64,000 nt of DNA from DASSFG01 sp035547915 (GCA_035547915.1 DASZTS010000110.1:62001-126000); one strand, 5' to 3'; numbered from the stretch's first letter, positions 36,389-45,720 are shown. Translations and numbers: made by a program. The notes: generated from the letters alone by a model not told the origin.

Positions 36389-38059
36389 TCATCCCGAAAT
36401 CGACAAGAAAAACTCGCGTAGAGTTTCTTCGGGGTAGAGGCAGAACGCATATTCACGCCACCGGACGACACTCTCGGCACGTGCACGCTTCACGGCCTCG
36501 TCGCGAGCGGCGAGCAATTCGCTCTCTTTGTCGTGGAGCCAGCCCTGTAGGGACTCATTTGCGCCACGAATGGCCCGACATCGGTCACGCGCGTTCTCGC
36601 GCGTTTGCGGCGTATGGACCCAGCGCTGCTTAACAGCAAGCAACTCGTCGACCTGCCGGATGTCATTCACGGGCAATCTTTGGCGGTCGATATGCTGCTC
36701 CGGATGGAACTGCAAGTCGCGGAGCCGTTGCTGCACATCGCGCACGTCGGCGGTGCCGGATGGCCGCGAAGCGACGGGCAGATAAAGAGTTGCCGAGAGC
36801 ACTAGAAAAGGCGGCGGCTCGAGCTTGAAGAAGCGGCGAATCAATTCATCGGTCAACTGGTCGTACTTGCCACCACCGATGCCGTGAATGAACAGATCGC
36901 CCAGAATCAGCCGAGCGAAGAGCGTGGTGGTCAGCGCGCGTGTCTGCACTTCGACGCCCCGCTCGGCCCATCCGGCCAGCGCGGCGGCGGCAGACTGAGC
37001 GTCGCCATCCTCGGTCAAAGGCACCGCGATCTCCAGGTTCCGTCGATCGGTCAGCACCAGTTCGCCGGCGCGCCGACGTACGAACAGTCTTCGCCGATCG
37101 GGTCGCTCGTCGCTCGTCAACCAAAAGGGTGCTTCGAGCCACTCGCCATCGACGGCCAATTCCGGCACAGGGTGGTTCGCGCTGCGGATACCGTGCTCTC
37201 GGCGATAGGCGACGACGGCGTCGTTATAGACATCGACGAACCGCGGCAGATGGGCCAACAGATGGGCTACGAACCAATGGAAGGCCCCCAATCGGCAAAC
37301 GCGGCTCTGCGGCAACTCGAGCGTGGCGCCCCCCCAATCCCCTTCGACCTGATGGCGTGCCTGGGCCAGGCATTCACCCAGGTTGTCGGTTTCGCGGCTG
37401 CGGGCGATTACTTTGGGCCAGAAACGACCGAGCAGGGGGTCGCTCACGAGCGGTCGCAGCCAATCGCACGCCGTGCGGCCAAAGCTCTCGAACGCGCGGC
37501 GGTTGCGGATGGCTCGCCGGGCGAAAGGGACCGCACCCGTCGCGTCGTCGAAGGGGATGACCCGCGCGACGGGTTGTTCCGGCGTTCCTCCGGGCACACG
37601 CAAGGTCGCATCCTTGAGCGTGTCGCTGTCGATGACCAGATTGACGGCCGCCGCTCCGTGCACCTGCGCCAGGTGAGACAGCGCGAAGTTCTTGTACCAA
37701 ACGCCAGGATGGAAGAGCTGCGGCTGGTGGCCGGCCAACAAGATGCGGTCTGTCGCGCCGACGTTGGGCGTGTCGCGGTAGGTCGAAGTATATTGCTGCG
37801 CGGACTCGATCAGTTCGCGCCGGGCCTGGGCCGACAGGTCGCAGAGCGAGCGGCCCTGCACATCGTAGGAGCAACGTGCCGCACGATCCACACGCGCCAA
37901 CAGGTCGCCCACCGATCGTAGCGGGGGCAGCGCCAGCACTTCGCGATCTCCGCGTGGGGCGCGCAGCCGTCCGCGCTCGACGGGCGAAAGCACATCTCCC
38001 GGTTCGGTCTCGACGTCGTTACAAGGACCCTCGCAAACAGGTCCGCCGCTGGCGTTCAT
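36389..38059 (-). CDS. Unknown protein with weak BshC-like pattern
   Basis: A 556-residue soluble protein. The segment AGHQPQLFHPGVWYKNFALSHLA in the first third resembles the GQQPGL..GPLYTIYK segment of BshC, the putative cysteine-adding enzyme of bacillithiol synthesis, and the length fits that family (about 540). The C-terminal 90 residues are helical and charged and do not match BshC. I regard the family as unproven. ATG 38059 overlaps the stop of the upstream glycosyltransferase (ATGA), which fixes the start and shows translational coupling; upstream in-frame codons belong to that gene's region. Confidence 0.6.
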   Translation of the reverse strand: MNASGGPVCEGPCNDVETEPGDVLSPVERGRLRAPRGDREVLALPPLRSVGDLLARVDRAARCSYDVQGRSLCDLSAQARRELIESAQQYTSTYRDTPNVGATDRILLAGHQPQLFHPGVWYKNFALSHLAQVHGAAAVNLVIDSDTLKDATLRVPGGTPEQPVARVIPFDDATGAVPFARRAIRNRRAFESFGRTACDWLRPLVSDPLLGRFWPKVIARSRETDNLGECLAQARHQVEGDWGGATLELPQSRVCRLGAFHWFVAHLLAHLPRFVDVYNDAVVAYRREHGIRSANHPVPELAVDGEWLEAPFWLTSDERPDRRRLFVRRRAGELVLTDRRNLEIAVPLTEDGDAQSAAAALAGWAERGVEVQTRALTTTLFARLILGDLFIHGIGGGKYDQLTDELIRRFFKLEPPPFLVLSATLYLPVASRPSGTADVRDVQQRLRDLQFHPEQHIDRQRLPVNDIRQVDELLAVKQRWVHTPQTRENARDRCRAIRGANESLQGWLHDKESELLAARDEAVKRARAESVVRWREYAFCLYPEETLREFFLSISG

Positions 38060-38790
38060 CCGGCACATTCTCCGCGGCACGTTTGCAGCGTTTCGTCGGC
38101 CACCGCGATCGCCCATTCGAGCACGTCGCGATAGTGCCGTAGCCGGATCTCCGCATTGTCGAGCGAACCGCCGAACGACCGTTTTTCGTCGAGGTAGATG
38201 ATCGGCACAGCCAGTTCGCGAATCTTCATCCCAGTACGCGCCGCCTGCACCCACACCTCCAGCGGCATGGCATAACCGGTCTCGGTGATATGAAACTTCT
38301 TGAGCGCTTCGACACGATACGCCTTGAAGCCACAGAACGCATCGGTCAGCTCCAAACCCAACCGCTCGTTCAGTTCCGTCGTCAGCAGTTCGTTGATGTG
38401 GCGACGCTCGGGCGGAGGCGTGCTATCGCCCTCGAACTCCTGCAAATAGCGGCTGCCCGACACGAGGTCCCATCCCTCACAGGCGGCGACAAATCGTGGG
38501 ATCCGGCGGGGTTGGTGCTGTCCGTCGCAGTCGATGGTGACGAGCACTTCGTAGTCGTGCTCGATGGCAAACTCGAAAGCGGTCCGCAGCGCCGCTCCAT
38601 ACCCCTGGTTGTGCGGATGATGCACGCAGTGAATGCCATCCACCCGGGCCAACAGATCGGCGGTGCCATCGGTCGAGCCATCGTTGACCGCTAACACTTC
38701 GGGACTATACCTGCGCACTTCGTCCAGCACATCGCCGACGTGATTCACCTCATTGAAAACGGGCAGAGCCGTCAGAAATCGGCGCGTCAT
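38056..38790 (-). CDS. Family 2 glycosyltransferase (dolichol-phosphate mannosyltransferase type)
   Basis: A 244-residue GT-A enzyme: FLTALPVFNEVNHVGDVLDEV at the start, EVLAVNDGSTDGTADLL, the metal-binding DCDGQHQP, and SGSRYLQ. It lacks membrane segments, as do the short members of the group that transfer sugar from a nucleotide donor to a polyprenyl phosphate. Residues 170-220 (AFCGFKAYRVEAL, ETGYAMPLEVWVQA) are typical of these enzymes. ATG 38790 is chosen over an upstream TTG. It is the first gene of a coupled pair with the BshC-like gene and has a good promoter match just upstream. Confidence 0.88.
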   Translation of the reverse strand: MTRRFLTALPVFNEVNHVGDVLDEVRRYSPEVLAVNDGSTDGTADLLARVDGIHCVHHPHNQGYGAALRTAFEFAIEHDYEVLVTIDCDGQHQPRRIPRFVAACEGWDLVSGSRYLQEFEGDSTPPPERRHINELLTTELNERLGLELTDAFCGFKAYRVEALKKFHITETGYAMPLEVWVQAARTGMKIRELAVPIIYLDEKRSFGGSLDNAEIRLRHYRDVLEWAIAVADETLQTCRGECAG

Positions 38791-38822
38791 GGTTGAGTCC
38801 CCCAAATAAAGGCGAGCAGGCT

Positions 38823-38850
38823 ATTCTAGGAGGCGGGACGGCCAAGTCAA
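38823..38850 (-). promoter_or_regulatory. Sigma-70-type promoter of the GT2 / BshC-like pair
   Basis: On the minus strand TTGACT (38850-38845) and TAGAAT (38828-38823) are separated by 16 bp, placing the start of transcription about 25 bp before ATG 38790. Confidence 0.5.
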
Positions 38851-38869
38851 CGCGATGCGCTAAGGCTTG

Positions 38870-38932
38870 TCAGCCACGCATCTTACAACGGGTGGCTGAG
38901 CCGCTCTACGTAGACGCGACGTCCCGTCGCGT
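38870..38932 (-). terminator. Two hairpins downstream of the DUF3352-like gene
   Basis: The first hairpin met by minus-strand transcripts is ACGCGACG-TCC-CGTCGCGT (38914-38932, 8 bp, 3-nt loop); the second is TCAGCCAC / GTGGCTGA (38870-38899, 8 bp, 14-nt loop). They begin 12 bp past the stop of the operon's last gene. No U-runs follow, so they may protect the RNA end or help Rho-type termination. Confidence 0.4.
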
Positions 38933-38943
38933 TGACAAAGCTG

Positions 38944-41004
38944 CTAGGGAGCCGGTAGCTCCACGGCCCATTGAATCACCAAGCCGTCGTCGGTGGCAAT
39001 CCATTGGCTCACACTGACACCCAATATGCCCTGCAACTCGGCGTCGCCCGGCAGGAGCGTTTTGAGCTGTTCGATGACTTCTTTGTCATCAGCCCCAGCA
39101 GCGCTCGCCGCAAGGGCGGGTGCGGTGAGTCCGGTCGTCAGCGATGAATTCAAGAGCGATTCCAGCAACTGTCGGGTCACCGCGACCGTCTTGCCGGCAT
39201 CTTCCAACGTGTAGTGCAAGCCGGGCTGCGGAGCCAACAGCTCTCGGCCGCGTTCCACCAGCCCACTGCCACGCATGGCCGTTGCACCTTCGGGTGGCGA
39301 GCGTAGCACCGACAACAACGATTCGCTCACTTCGGGACCGACACCCAACACCAAGTACCCATGGCCCAAAAAGATGCCGACGTGGTTGTCGGCCTGGTCG
39401 ACGCGAAATCCTTGGAAACCTTGTTCCTCCACCGCTTGCAAGCCGCCCAATGCGCCGCCTTGGGCAAAGCGATTGGCGATTTCGAGCAGTTTTCTCCAAA
39501 GCTGTTCGTCCTTGACTCGCAAGACAATCCCCACGCGCTGGATCAATTGGGGGCCGACGGTCACCGGCGGCTCATCGTCGTCTTCGAATTGGTCTGTCTG
39601 CACGGCCTTACCCAGCCGCGGCGTAAAGGTCACCACCGAGATCTGTTGCTCGATCGAACCGAGCAGGTCGTGCAAGTCGACTTGCAGGAAGGTCTTGGCC
39701 GCCGTTTCGATCTGATCGAAAGCTTGTCGCCCCTGGTCGCCCGACAGCTCGGTGAAGAGTCCCTTGAGGCGATCGTATGCTTTGTCGATCTCGAAGCTGA
39801 GGTGCTGATACCCGACCGCATTCGCCGGTGCCCAGGCCGGCGGTTCCGGCTCCAACGGCGGCTGATCGATCAGCGCCAGCAACCCGCCGCGCGGAGTGGG
39901 CAGCGATACGAACGTGCCGGTGCGGAGCGTTGTGCCGTCGAGCGCCATGCGAAGGGCGATCGGCCCGACGCCGTTCACACCGAGTGCCTCGAGCACTTGC
40001 TTCGTCTTGGGGTTGGGTGATTTTTCGGCAAGCGGCAACAAAGGCCGCGGATCGGCCACAATCTCGATGAGCGGTGCCCCGCCGGGTCGGTTGGCTTCGA
40101 TGCCGGCGGCCCGCGCCAACTGGGGCGGCTGTCCAGAACCTTCATGAGCCGACAAGAAGTGGCCGAAGACGGCGGTCGCCTCTTCCACGCCGGTCAATGC
40201 GTCCCAGTCGATCGCTGCCCGCTCGGCATCGCTCTTTGCTTGCACCTCGGCTGCCGACTGGGGAATCGTGCAGCCCCAAACGATGCGCCCGCCCAATCGC
40301 GACACGAATAAATGCATCCGATCGGTCTCGATCTCCTTGGCATCCTTCAAGCGGTTTTGGAATTCTTCGATCGACTTCTGGAGTTCTTCGGGAGAATCGC
40401 CGGCGGCACCCGCGGCGTCCGGCAGTGTGGGCATCGACAGACCGGATAGCGTGAACTCGATGTGCATCACCTCATGTCCGGCGAGCTCGATGTCCTTGCG
40501 CTTCGCTCCCGAAGGCAGGTCCGACTCTTCGGCCAATAGGGAGCCGAGAGCCGAGATGACCCGCGGTGCCAACTCCTCACCCGGTTCTAGCCAGCCCAGC
40601 GCGACGAACAACGGGATTCGTTGATCGCGTGGACGAAGCGTCAGGGCCGCTCCCACTTCGCCGCGAAAGAGGCCGCGCCAGTCGTCGGGCCCAAGACCGT
40701 AACGGCCGAGGCCCTCGGGTACCGAGTCCCAGAATTCCTCCGAGTCTTTGCGGATGATCCGCTTCAAACGTTCGAGCCGCTCGGCACTCAGCAGAACGGT
40801 ACCCAACTTGGTCTGACTGCGCAGAGCATCCACGAACGATTCGCCACCGGGCACGCGCAACAGGAGCACGGTTTCGTCGGGCAACGCCGTCCACGAGGGC
40901 GCGAGATCGGCGGCGGCGACCGGCGTGGCAATCTCGACGACCAATGCGAAAAATACGGCCAACGCCACACGGCCACCGAAGCGGCGCGGCAAAGAGCGAA
41001 ACAT
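38944..41004 (-). CDS. Secreted DUF3352-like protein
   Basis: A 686-residue protein with a signal peptide (VALAVFFALVVEIATPVAA) and no other membrane segment. It begins after the cleavage site with WTALPDETVLLLRVPGGESF, the pattern of planctomycete DUF3352-like proteins, and continues with repeated alpha/beta units. An acidic DDDEP lies in the middle. A second protein of similar build is encoded at 52535-54310. Function unknown. The start ATG overlaps the protease stop as TGATG, so this is the last gene of a coupled three-gene operon. Confidence 0.7.
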   Translation of the reverse strand: MFRSLPRRFGGRVALAVFFALVVEIATPVAAADLAPSWTALPDETVLLLRVPGGESFVDALRSQTKLGTVLLSAERLERLKRIIRKDSEEFWDSVPEGLGRYGLGPDDWRGLFRGEVGAALTLRPRDQRIPLFVALGWLEPGEELAPRVISALGSLLAEESDLPSGAKRKDIELAGHEVMHIEFTLSGLSMPTLPDAAGAAGDSPEELQKSIEEFQNRLKDAKEIETDRMHLFVSRLGGRIVWGCTIPQSAAEVQAKSDAERAAIDWDALTGVEEATAVFGHFLSAHEGSGQPPQLARAAGIEANRPGGAPLIEIVADPRPLLPLAEKSPNPKTKQVLEALGVNGVGPIALRMALDGTTLRTGTFVSLPTPRGGLLALIDQPPLEPEPPAWAPANAVGYQHLSFEIDKAYDRLKGLFTELSGDQGRQAFDQIETAAKTFLQVDLHDLLGSIEQQISVVTFTPRLGKAVQTDQFEDDDEPPVTVGPQLIQRVGIVLRVKDEQLWRKLLEIANRFAQGGALGGLQAVEEQGFQGFRVDQADNHVGIFLGHGYLVLGVGPEVSESLLSVLRSPPEGATAMRGSGLVERGRELLAPQPGLHYTLEDAGKTVAVTRQLLESLLNSSLTTGLTAPALAASAAGADDKEVIEQLKTLLPGDAELQGILGVSVSQWIATDDGLVIQWAVELPAP

Positions 41005-42074
41005 CACGATGCTTTTTCCTTGGAATCGGGTGCGGAGGCCGTCGCGGGAACCTGACCTTCTTGCGGCTTCGAGGGGGTGGTTTCGTCGGCCGCGCGGTAA
41101 GGCGGCGCGAGATAGGTGGCGCCGTTCAAGGGCTGAGACGCGCCGTAGAGGTAGCTTTCACGGTGCATGAGGAAGTCGATCAGCTCGTTGGCCGGAATGC
41201 CGAAGGCCAACCCAGCGAATGAGGTTGCGCCGGCGCAGACGATGCCGACCACTTCGCCGCGGGCGTTGAACAGCGGGCCACCGCTGTTGCCCGGGTTGAT
41301 CGAGGCGTCTGTTTGGATCAGCCGCAAATGGCCGATCGTTCGCGTGGCCGAGCTGACGATCCCTTGCGTCACCGATCGCTCCAGCCCGAGCGGGTTGCCG
41401 ATGGCGAACACCAGGTCGCCGACGCTCAGATCGTCGGAGTTGTTGATGGTCACGGGGTCGGGCAGGTCGCCTTTGAGTTCCGTCAAGTCGAGTTGCAGCA
41501 AGGCGATGTCGCGCAATGGTTGCAGGGCCAGGATGCGGGCCTTCTTCAACTCCTGCTTCTCGTATCCTTGGTCGGTCCGCCGAAAGAGCGTCACCTGCGC
41601 CTGGTTTTGACCCTCGACGACGTGGTAGTTCGTGATCAAGTGCCCTTGTCGGCTGATGAGGAAGCCGCTGCCCATGCCCGAAACATTCTTGATGACGACC
41701 ACCGCATCGCCGTGCCGCTTCACCAATTCGGGCACATCGGCCGGTTCGAGGCGTCCGGTGTGAAAGATGCCGTGATCGCGCTGCGACTCATTCTTGCCGG
41801 CAGCTTCCTCGCGGCTCAGGACGAGCACGCGGTTCTTGGGAACACTCAGCACATCGTAACCGAGATCGAGAACGACCCCGTCGTTGCTCTCGCGCAGCAA
41901 AGTGGCCGTGATCTTGGCTCCTCCCGCGAGCGTGACCGTTACCTGCTCGGCAGCCGCCGCGTCGCTTTGCGGAACGACGAGCAGCGCCAACAGGCAGGAT
42001 ACGACACCCGGCGTCGTTGCCGCGAAACGCCGATTCCCGGTCACAGTTGCGCCTCCATAAAACAGGCCGGCCAT
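41004..42074 (-). CDS. Trypsin-like serine protease, HtrA-like without PDZ
   Basis: A 356-residue exported protein. A signal peptide ends near SDAAAAEQ. An Sm-like small barrel (VTVTLAGGAKITATLLRES) precedes the protease domain. The catalytic triad is visible: His in NYHVVEG, Asp in LRDIALLQLD and Ser in GNSGGPLF. A PDZ domain, usual in DegP/HtrA proteins, is absent; the C-terminus is a Pro/Ala-rich tail. The start ATG shares its bases with the upstream TGA (TGATG). The neighbours suggest it acts on or with envelope proteins. Confidence 0.88.
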   Translation of the reverse strand: MAGLFYGGATVTGNRRFAATTPGVVSCLLALLVVPQSDAAAAEQVTVTLAGGAKITATLLRESNDGVVLDLGYDVLSVPKNRVLVLSREEAAGKNESQRDHGIFHTGRLEPADVPELVKRHGDAVVVIKNVSGMGSGFLISRQGHLITNYHVVEGQNQAQVTLFRRTDQGYEKQELKKARILALQPLRDIALLQLDLTELKGDLPDPVTINNSDDLSVGDLVFAIGNPLGLERSVTQGIVSSATRTIGHLRLIQTDASINPGNSGGPLFNARGEVVGIVCAGATSFAGLAFGIPANELIDFLMHRESYLYGASQPLNGATYLAPPYRAADETTPSKPQEGQVPATASAPDSKEKAS

Positions 42075-44251
42075 CACTTCCCCTCCCGTGCCATGTAAAA
42101 GAGCAAACGATCGTGACACAACAGGGCCGCGTCCTGGTTGCCGTCGCCGTCGGCGTTCAGGCCGACGATCAGGCGCGGCTCCGAAATCAGATTGTGCTGG
42201 TTGCCGCCGTACGGATAGCTCTGGTCCTCGAACACCGGCCACGAGAGTCGCGGTTCGAGTTTCGCCTCGGTCCGCTCGAGCACCGTCAGTTGATGCCGGC
42301 GATCATCACAGAGTACCACTTCATCCACACCGTCCCCCGTCAAATCGGCCGTCATGATGCGATGGATGGTGGCTTCTTTGACGCCGCTGGGACGCCCCAC
42401 GCGGCTATCGAGACTGTCGAGCAACTTTAACTCCCAGGGCCGGCCGCGCGACAGGCGTACCAGACGGTCTTGGTCGACGAGTATCAGTCCCAACAGCGGA
42501 TCGTCGATCATGCCTGCGCCGCCAGGCAATCGCACGCTCTCGGCCTCGCGCAAAATCCCCGAATCGTCGGGTTTCAGACGATGCAAGAACGTGCCGCCTT
42601 GCTCCATCGCCCAAGCCTGCCCCGCGGACGAAGGCAAAAACGCCCCGATGCGCTGACCGGCCGAAAGCATGATCTGGTCGGACGGTTGGAGCGCGTCGTC
42701 GAGCCATTGCAAAACGCCGTCGGTCAGGCGGGCAGGCCGCAGTTTCTGGTTGAAGTCGATTACCTTGAACTCCGCCAGGCTTTCGGTCTTGGCCAGATGG
42801 GCCGGCTCGGAGATGACCGTGTTGCCATCTTGCAGACGGGCGAGCTTCACTCCCTTGGCGAAGGCGTCTTGGATGAGCACGGCGTCGCCCCCCAGCCAGA
42901 CCACCTTGTCGACCTTCGCGCCCACACCCTTGAACCGAGTCTTGCCGGCCTCGGCTTCACCCGGCTTCCATACATACAGATCGAGATCGCTTCCGACACG
43001 CTGTGCCCACCAGGCTTTGTCGCCGACGCGATCGAAGGCCAGGATCCGACGGTCTTTCACGTCGGCCGATTGGGGCAAAAGCTTGGGATAGGTGAGCCGA
43101 TTCGCCTCCCAGTGACTTTCGTACAGATCGGCCGCGTCCTTGACCCAGATCAGCAGCGTGCCCGGCTTGGCCGAGGGTGCCACCAGGCCACGGATGTTGC
43201 TGATGGTGGGAAAGCTTTGCTCGGCCAACCAGCCTTCGCTTCCCAGTGGCTGCACTCGCAGACGCGGCTGCGCGGGATCGACCGCCACCAGCGCCGGCTG
43301 GCTGCCCAGGGAGAGGCCGCACCAGGCCGGCACACTACCACCCGGCATCGGCACCGCTTCCTGCCGGGCCAGGTCCTTTTCTTCGCCGCGGTCCAACCGG
43401 TATCGTCGCAGCAAACCCTGCTGCGCGCCGCCCAGCACCAACAATTCGGCCGGCTTTCCCACGACCGAGAGCACATCGAAACCGTGTACGGCTTGATCGA
43501 AGATCGCCTGCGCCGGCAGCAACTTTCCTTCGTAGCACTCATACCAGCGGAGCGTTTGCCGCGGTAAGGACGACCATTCGACCAGGTCCAGATCGCCGTC
43601 GCCGTCGAGATCGGCCAATTTCCACCCCTGGCGACCGTGGTTCTCGCGCGGACTGAGCCATGCAGCGCGGCTGCCGGGCGTGAGTGTCAACGATTGGATT
43701 CCCTGCTCACAACTGATCAGGAGTTCGGACTTACCATCGGTCGTCGCGCGCACGAGCAAACCGTTCTTGGTCACCGGCGAACCGGCCAGCAAGTCCCAAC
43801 TCATCTGCTTTTCCCATTCGTCGGCGCCTTTCAGGCGATACGCGACAACCTGGTTGGAAGGGCTCGTGAGGACGATGATCTCGGGTTTCTTGTCGCCGTC
43901 CAGATCGTGTACGACGACGTCGAGCGGCAACTCTTCCGGCACCAATTCCGACCGTTTCCAATCGGGTGCCAGGGGCAGCTCATTGGGGCTGACGTCGGCC
44001 GGTTTTTCTTCCGGTTTGTCCGGGGCCTTACGCTCGGCGGGCGGAAGCCAACGGTAGAGATCGAGCCGCGAATCACGCGTGTTGACGACGATCAGTTCGT
44101 CGCGTCCCTCGTCGTTGAGGTCGGCGGCCAGCATGCGGCCCGGATTGCCGTCTTGGCTGACGACGCGCATCGCCTGCCAGCCGCGTAGCGATTCGGCCCG
44201 AGCCGATGATAACGCGAGCCCTGCCAACACGACCGGCCAAAGGTACTTCAT
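42074..44251 (-). CDS. Exported FG-GAP / VCBS repeat protein
   Basis: A 725-residue protein with a signal peptide (MKYLWPVVLAGLALSSARA). It contains FG-GAP-type repeats of an integrin-like beta-propeller with calcium-binding DxDxDG loops: AADLNDEGRDELIVV, HDLDGDKKPEIIVL, ADLDGDGDLDLVEW, ADLTGDGVDEVVLC and GLNADGDGNQDAALL. It is probably a secreted or membrane-associated binding protein. ATG 44251 is preferred to a GTG at 44260. It is the first gene of the operon with the protease and DUF3352-like genes. Confidence 0.82.
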   Translation of the reverse strand: MKYLWPVVLAGLALSSARAESLRGWQAMRVVSQDGNPGRMLAADLNDEGRDELIVVNTRDSRLDLYRWLPPAERKAPDKPEEKPADVSPNELPLAPDWKRSELVPEELPLDVVVHDLDGDKKPEIIVLTSPSNQVVAYRLKGADEWEKQMSWDLLAGSPVTKNGLLVRATTDGKSELLISCEQGIQSLTLTPGSRAAWLSPRENHGRQGWKLADLDGDGDLDLVEWSSLPRQTLRWYECYEGKLLPAQAIFDQAVHGFDVLSVVGKPAELLVLGGAQQGLLRRYRLDRGEEKDLARQEAVPMPGGSVPAWCGLSLGSQPALVAVDPAQPRLRVQPLGSEGWLAEQSFPTISNIRGLVAPSAKPGTLLIWVKDAADLYESHWEANRLTYPKLLPQSADVKDRRILAFDRVGDKAWWAQRVGSDLDLYVWKPGEAEAGKTRFKGVGAKVDKVVWLGGDAVLIQDAFAKGVKLARLQDGNTVISEPAHLAKTESLAEFKVIDFNQKLRPARLTDGVLQWLDDALQPSDQIMLSAGQRIGAFLPSSAGQAWAMEQGGTFLHRLKPDDSGILREAESVRLPGGAGMIDDPLLGLILVDQDRLVRLSRGRPWELKLLDSLDSRVGRPSGVKEATIHRIMTADLTGDGVDEVVLCDDRRHQLTVLERTEAKLEPRLSWPVFEDQSYPYGGNQHNLISEPRLIVGLNADGDGNQDAALLCHDRLLFYMAREGK

Positions 44252-44820
44252 CCGGCGCACCTGTGATTTCCCCGTAAAAGAGTGCCAAAGGCGGCCGGTC
44301 CTCCTTGCGCGTGGGCAGGAACTCCGTCGCCACGACGGGGTGTCTTCCAGGCTGCCAGAATTGGGCGACTCACCGTCATGTTCCCCGGCGCACCGAGTTT
44401 TTTTCCGGCGCGCCGAGAACCCCGCCCGGCTACCTCGAAATAACCCACTTTGTCACTATATCTTGCCCAAAAGGAGTTGTCACTTGCAAGGAACGGAGTC
44501 CTCGACCGTGCGTGTGGTGTGGCATGCCGGCGCGAGGCGCGTGGCCCGATTCGTCTCCTCCCAAGGCACGAGGTCGATCGTTTCAGGTCCACCCGAAAAT
44601 AGAGTTCCGCCGGCAGGGCAGGGGGGCTGGCGCTGTGGGCGGTAAGTCGTATCTGCGAGGCAGGGCATCGAAATTCGGGCAGCTCTCCCAAATATTCCGT
44701 CCGGGCAGGCGAAGAAATCTTGTTGGCGATCATGCTGGGTGGTCGTCTGGAAACCATTTCTATCGCTAGGGTTGGCCGGCGCACCAAGCCCGACCGCCGG
44801 ATTTTTGGAGGGTGATACCG
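44252..44820. other. 569-bp divergent intergenic region
   Basis: Between the FG-GAP operon (minus) and the coiled-coil gene (plus). An AT-rich patch (44440-44480, actttgtcactatatcttg) is the best place for a promoter. A hairpin at 44776-44800 lies just before the plus-strand start. I see no gene in it. Confidence 0.45.
44776..44806 (+). terminator. Terminator-like hairpin in the leader of the signalling cluster
   Basis: CCGGCG and CGCCGG enclose a 13-nt loop and are followed by ATTTTT, which runs directly into the ribosome-binding site (ggaggg, 44807-44812) of the ATG at 44821. The location would suit an attenuator or a shield of the ribosome-binding site, or chance. Confidence 0.3.
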
Positions 44821-45624
44821 ATGTTGAAACGAGTGATCTGGGGAGGCGCCGGAGCGACCGTGCTAGCCGTACTCCTTTTCGGTGGACGCGAAGCCGTGAG
44901 TTATGTGCGTACATCGGCCGGCTGGGTCAAAGACTCGGTCAAGAGCAACGTCCCGATCGAATTCGAAATAGAACGGGCGCGCGGCATGGTCAAGGATCTT
45001 GTTCCCGATATCCGGAAGAACATGCACGTCATCGCCGGCGAAGAGGTCGAAGTCGACGAACTGGCCAAGAAGATCGACGGAGCCGAATGCCGTCTGGCGA
45101 AAGACCGCACCGAGCTGATGAAGCTCAAGGAAGACCTGGCCACGAACAAGGTGACGTTCCGCTATTGCGGCCGCGATTACACGGCCGACCAGGTGAAGAT
45201 CGACCTGGCCAACCGCTTCGAGCGGTACAAGACAAACGACGCCACGTTGGCCAGCCTGCGCGAAATGCACCGCGCCCGCCAGGCCAGCCTGGCCGCCGCC
45301 CGTCAGAAGCTGGAAGGGATGCTCGCGGCCAAACGGCAGCTCGAGGTCGACGTCGAGCAGCTCGAAGCCCGGCTCAAGATGGTCGAAGCGGCCCAGACGA
45401 CATCCGACTTCGCCTTCGACGACACACAGCTTTCGCGCGTGAAGGAGCTGGTGAGCGACTTGCGCACACGCCTCCAGGTTGCCGAGAAGTTGATGAGCGC
45501 CGAAAGCAAGTTCCGTGACGAGATCCCGGTCAGCGAACCGGCTCCCGAGAACATCGTCGACGAGATCGCCGAGTATTTCGGTGGCCAACCAACGCTCGGC
45601 GCAGTAGCGGTGGACGGGCAGTAA
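44821..45624 (+). CDS. Membrane-anchored coiled-coil protein
   Basis: A 267-residue protein with one N-terminal membrane segment (GGAGATVLAVLLFG) and a mostly helical, charged remainder rich in K/E/R heptads. Residues about 65-120 and 140-230 are probable coiled coils (KKIDGAECRLAKDRTELMKLKEDLA). The C-terminal 30 residues are Pro/Glu-rich. No catalytic motif is seen. It is probably a structural or scaffold protein facing the outside of the membrane. ATG 44821 follows ggaggg by 8 bp. It is the first gene of the plus-strand signalling cluster. Confidence 0.7.
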   Translation: MLKRVIWGGAGATVLAVLLFGGREAVSYVRTSAGWVKDSVKSNVPIEFEIERARGMVKDLVPDIRKNMHVIAGEEVEVDELAKKIDGAECRLAKDRTELMKLKEDLATNKVTFRYCGRDYTADQVKIDLANRFERYKTNDATLASLREMHRARQASLAAARQKLEGMLAAKRQLEVDVEQLEARLKMVEAAQTTSDFAFDDTQLSRVKELVSDLRTRLQVAEKLMSAESKFRDEIPVSEPAPENIVDEIAEYFGGQPTLGAVAVDGQ

Positions 45625-45643
45625 TGTGCCTCGCGGGGTTGGT

Positions 45644-45720
45644 GGCGAGAGGGGGAGACAAGGAGAGGCGCCGAAGGGGCGATGCATGGGCTCGCCCCCT
45701 CTTCCTCTCGCCCCCTCGCC
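45644..45720. repeat. Purine/pyrimidine imperfect inverted repeat
   Basis: A purine-rich arm (ggcgagagggggagaca onward) and a pyrimidine-rich arm (ending cgccccctcgcc) flank a perfect core hairpin GGGGCGA / TCGCCCC (45676-45698, 9-nt loop). It fills the gap between the coiled-coil stop and the FHA gene. It may be a copy of a dispersed planctomycete intergenic repeat, but I see no second copy here. Confidence 0.45.

Noticed and set aside
44079..44645. 188-codon plus-strand frame into the 44252-44820 gap
   Set aside because: Starts antisense inside the FG-GAP gene and shows no protein-like composition in the gap.
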